Below are positions 63,556-64,000 of a stretch of DNA of 64,000 nt, one piece after another. The notes beneath the pieces are model-generated. The model did not search any database and was not told the origin of the DNA. It saw only the letters and a list, made by a program, of their open reading frames with translations. Source of the stretch: Bacillota bacterium. Its GTDB lineage: Bacteria; Bacillota; Clostridia; Lachnospirales; Lachnospiraceae. The position numbers and the translations under genes are program-made. The stretch spans positions 186,001 to 250,000 of the forward strand of contig JAEWYQ010000051.1 in the NCBI GenBank assembly GCA_023395555.1. The letters are read 5' to 3'. How positions within the stretch are numbered: the first letter of the stretch is position 1; each line of letters begins with the position of its first letter.

Positions 63556-64000
63556 CTACAGAAGAGCCGTTGCAATGGCATTGCCGGGCAGCTCAAACTC
63601 AATCAGCTTACCCTCCACACGAATTACCACCGGAAGCTTCTTCTCCGTCCGGTTCAATACTACCAGCGCCAGGGAACCATCCGGATTCTTAAAGGCTGTT
63701 GCCTCCAGATCACTGGTATACTTTGATAATCCGATCCGCTTTGCTCCGGGCCGGATATATTTGCTGAAATGTCCGATATAATCAAAGGACAGCTTGATAT
63801 CCAGTTCTCCCGTCCGGATATCAACCATAACAGGCGCATCGCAATAATTCCCCACATGGTTTGGACCGCCTTTTTCATCCAGAAAGATATTCCAGTCGAT
63901 GAAACCGGTCATTCCCGCATTGAGATTCCCCATGATATCATGAGCATACATCTGGGCATTCTTCAGCTGATCCGTGCTAAAACGGCTGTATTCCACACAG
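63556..64000 (-). CDS. Glycoside hydrolase family 30 enzyme, C-terminal part (runs off the window)
   Basis: Only the last 147 or so codons are present; the start lies beyond 64000. GMTGFIDWNIFLDEKGGPNH is a typical end-of-barrel stretch of GH30 (glucosylceramidase/beta-1,6-glucanase family). The closing beta-sandwich (HFSKYIRPGAKRIGLSKYTS, ALVVLNRTEKKLPVVIRVEG, ELPGNAIATALL) is likewise family-like. GH30 includes beta-1,6-glucanases and beta-glucosidases. Together with the GH16 it would suit a beta-1,3/1,6-glucan such as laminarin or fungal wall glucan, which is inference. The catalytic residues are outside the visible part, and a signal peptide cannot be judged. Confidence 0.85.
   Translation of the reverse strand, partial: CVEYSRFSTDQLKNAQMYAHDIMGNLNAGMTGFIDWNIFLDEKGGPNHVGNYCDAPVMVDIRTGELDIKLSFDYIGHFSKYIRPGAKRIGLSKYTSDLEATAFKNPDGSLALVVLNRTEKKLPVVIRVEGKLIEFELPGNAIATALL

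Overview
The window looks like a chromosomal segment of an anaerobic, low-to-mid GC Firmicute, most likely a Lachnospiraceae (Clostridia) member. The evidence is gene content: recO-yqzL-era, a glycyl-radical class III ribonucleotide reductase, pyruvate phosphate dikinase, a membrane pyrophosphatase, a Na+-decarboxylase beta subunit, YesM/YesN two-component genes and LplB/YtcP-type sugar permeases. AGGAGG-type ribosome sites precede almost every gene. I saw no rRNA or tRNA genes, prophage, insertion sequence, CRISPR array or known defence system. Species cannot be named from this sequence.

Layout. Positions 1-8.0 kb (minus strand): 5' part of ppdK, glyS, a lipoprotein, recO/yqzL/era, and a PreP-like M16 peptidase. 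8.5-17.2 kb: a cold-shock protein, purH, a membrane protein, pyk, an Rpn-type nuclease, dCMP deaminase, an amidase and guaB. 17.4-25 kb: a membrane protein, ilvE, folA-thyA, nrdD with NrdR boxes, and hflX. Several of these serve nucleotide supply (purH, guaB, dCMP deaminase, folA, thyA, nrdD). 25-36.9 kb: a TPR lipoprotein, a DUF4965 enzyme with a divergent AraC regulator, a membrane pyrophosphatase divergent from an OadB-type subunit plus a 45-aa gamma-like peptide, a ZIP transporter, an NlpC/P60 endopeptidase and class II aldolase. 37.4-47.2 kb: an XRE regulator, an MFS exporter-ArsR operon with two palindromic operators, a subtilisin-like protease, a SulP transporter, an FtsH-like protease and a cupin.

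47.2-64 kb is a carbohydrate locus on the minus strand. In transcription order it has the C-terminal part of a GH30 enzyme, GH2, a foldase lipoprotein, two LplB/YtcP permeases, a solute-binding lipoprotein, a YesM-type kinase, a YesN-type regulator, a chemoreceptor, a GH16 glucanase without signal peptide and a GH94 phosphorylase. The simplest reading is import of beta-glucan oligosaccharides, cytosolic cleavage, and phosphorolysis to glucose-1-phosphate, with sensing tied to both transcription and chemotaxis.

The least explained material is non-coding. Two roughly 175-190 bp hairpin elements (4831-5021 and 44448-44622) share a core but have different, still self-complementary outer stems, and the core is flipped relative to its flanks. 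A promoter-leader block is shared by thyA and the M16 peptidase gene and belongs to a looser family of intergenic repeats. Three tandem hairpins precede pyk.
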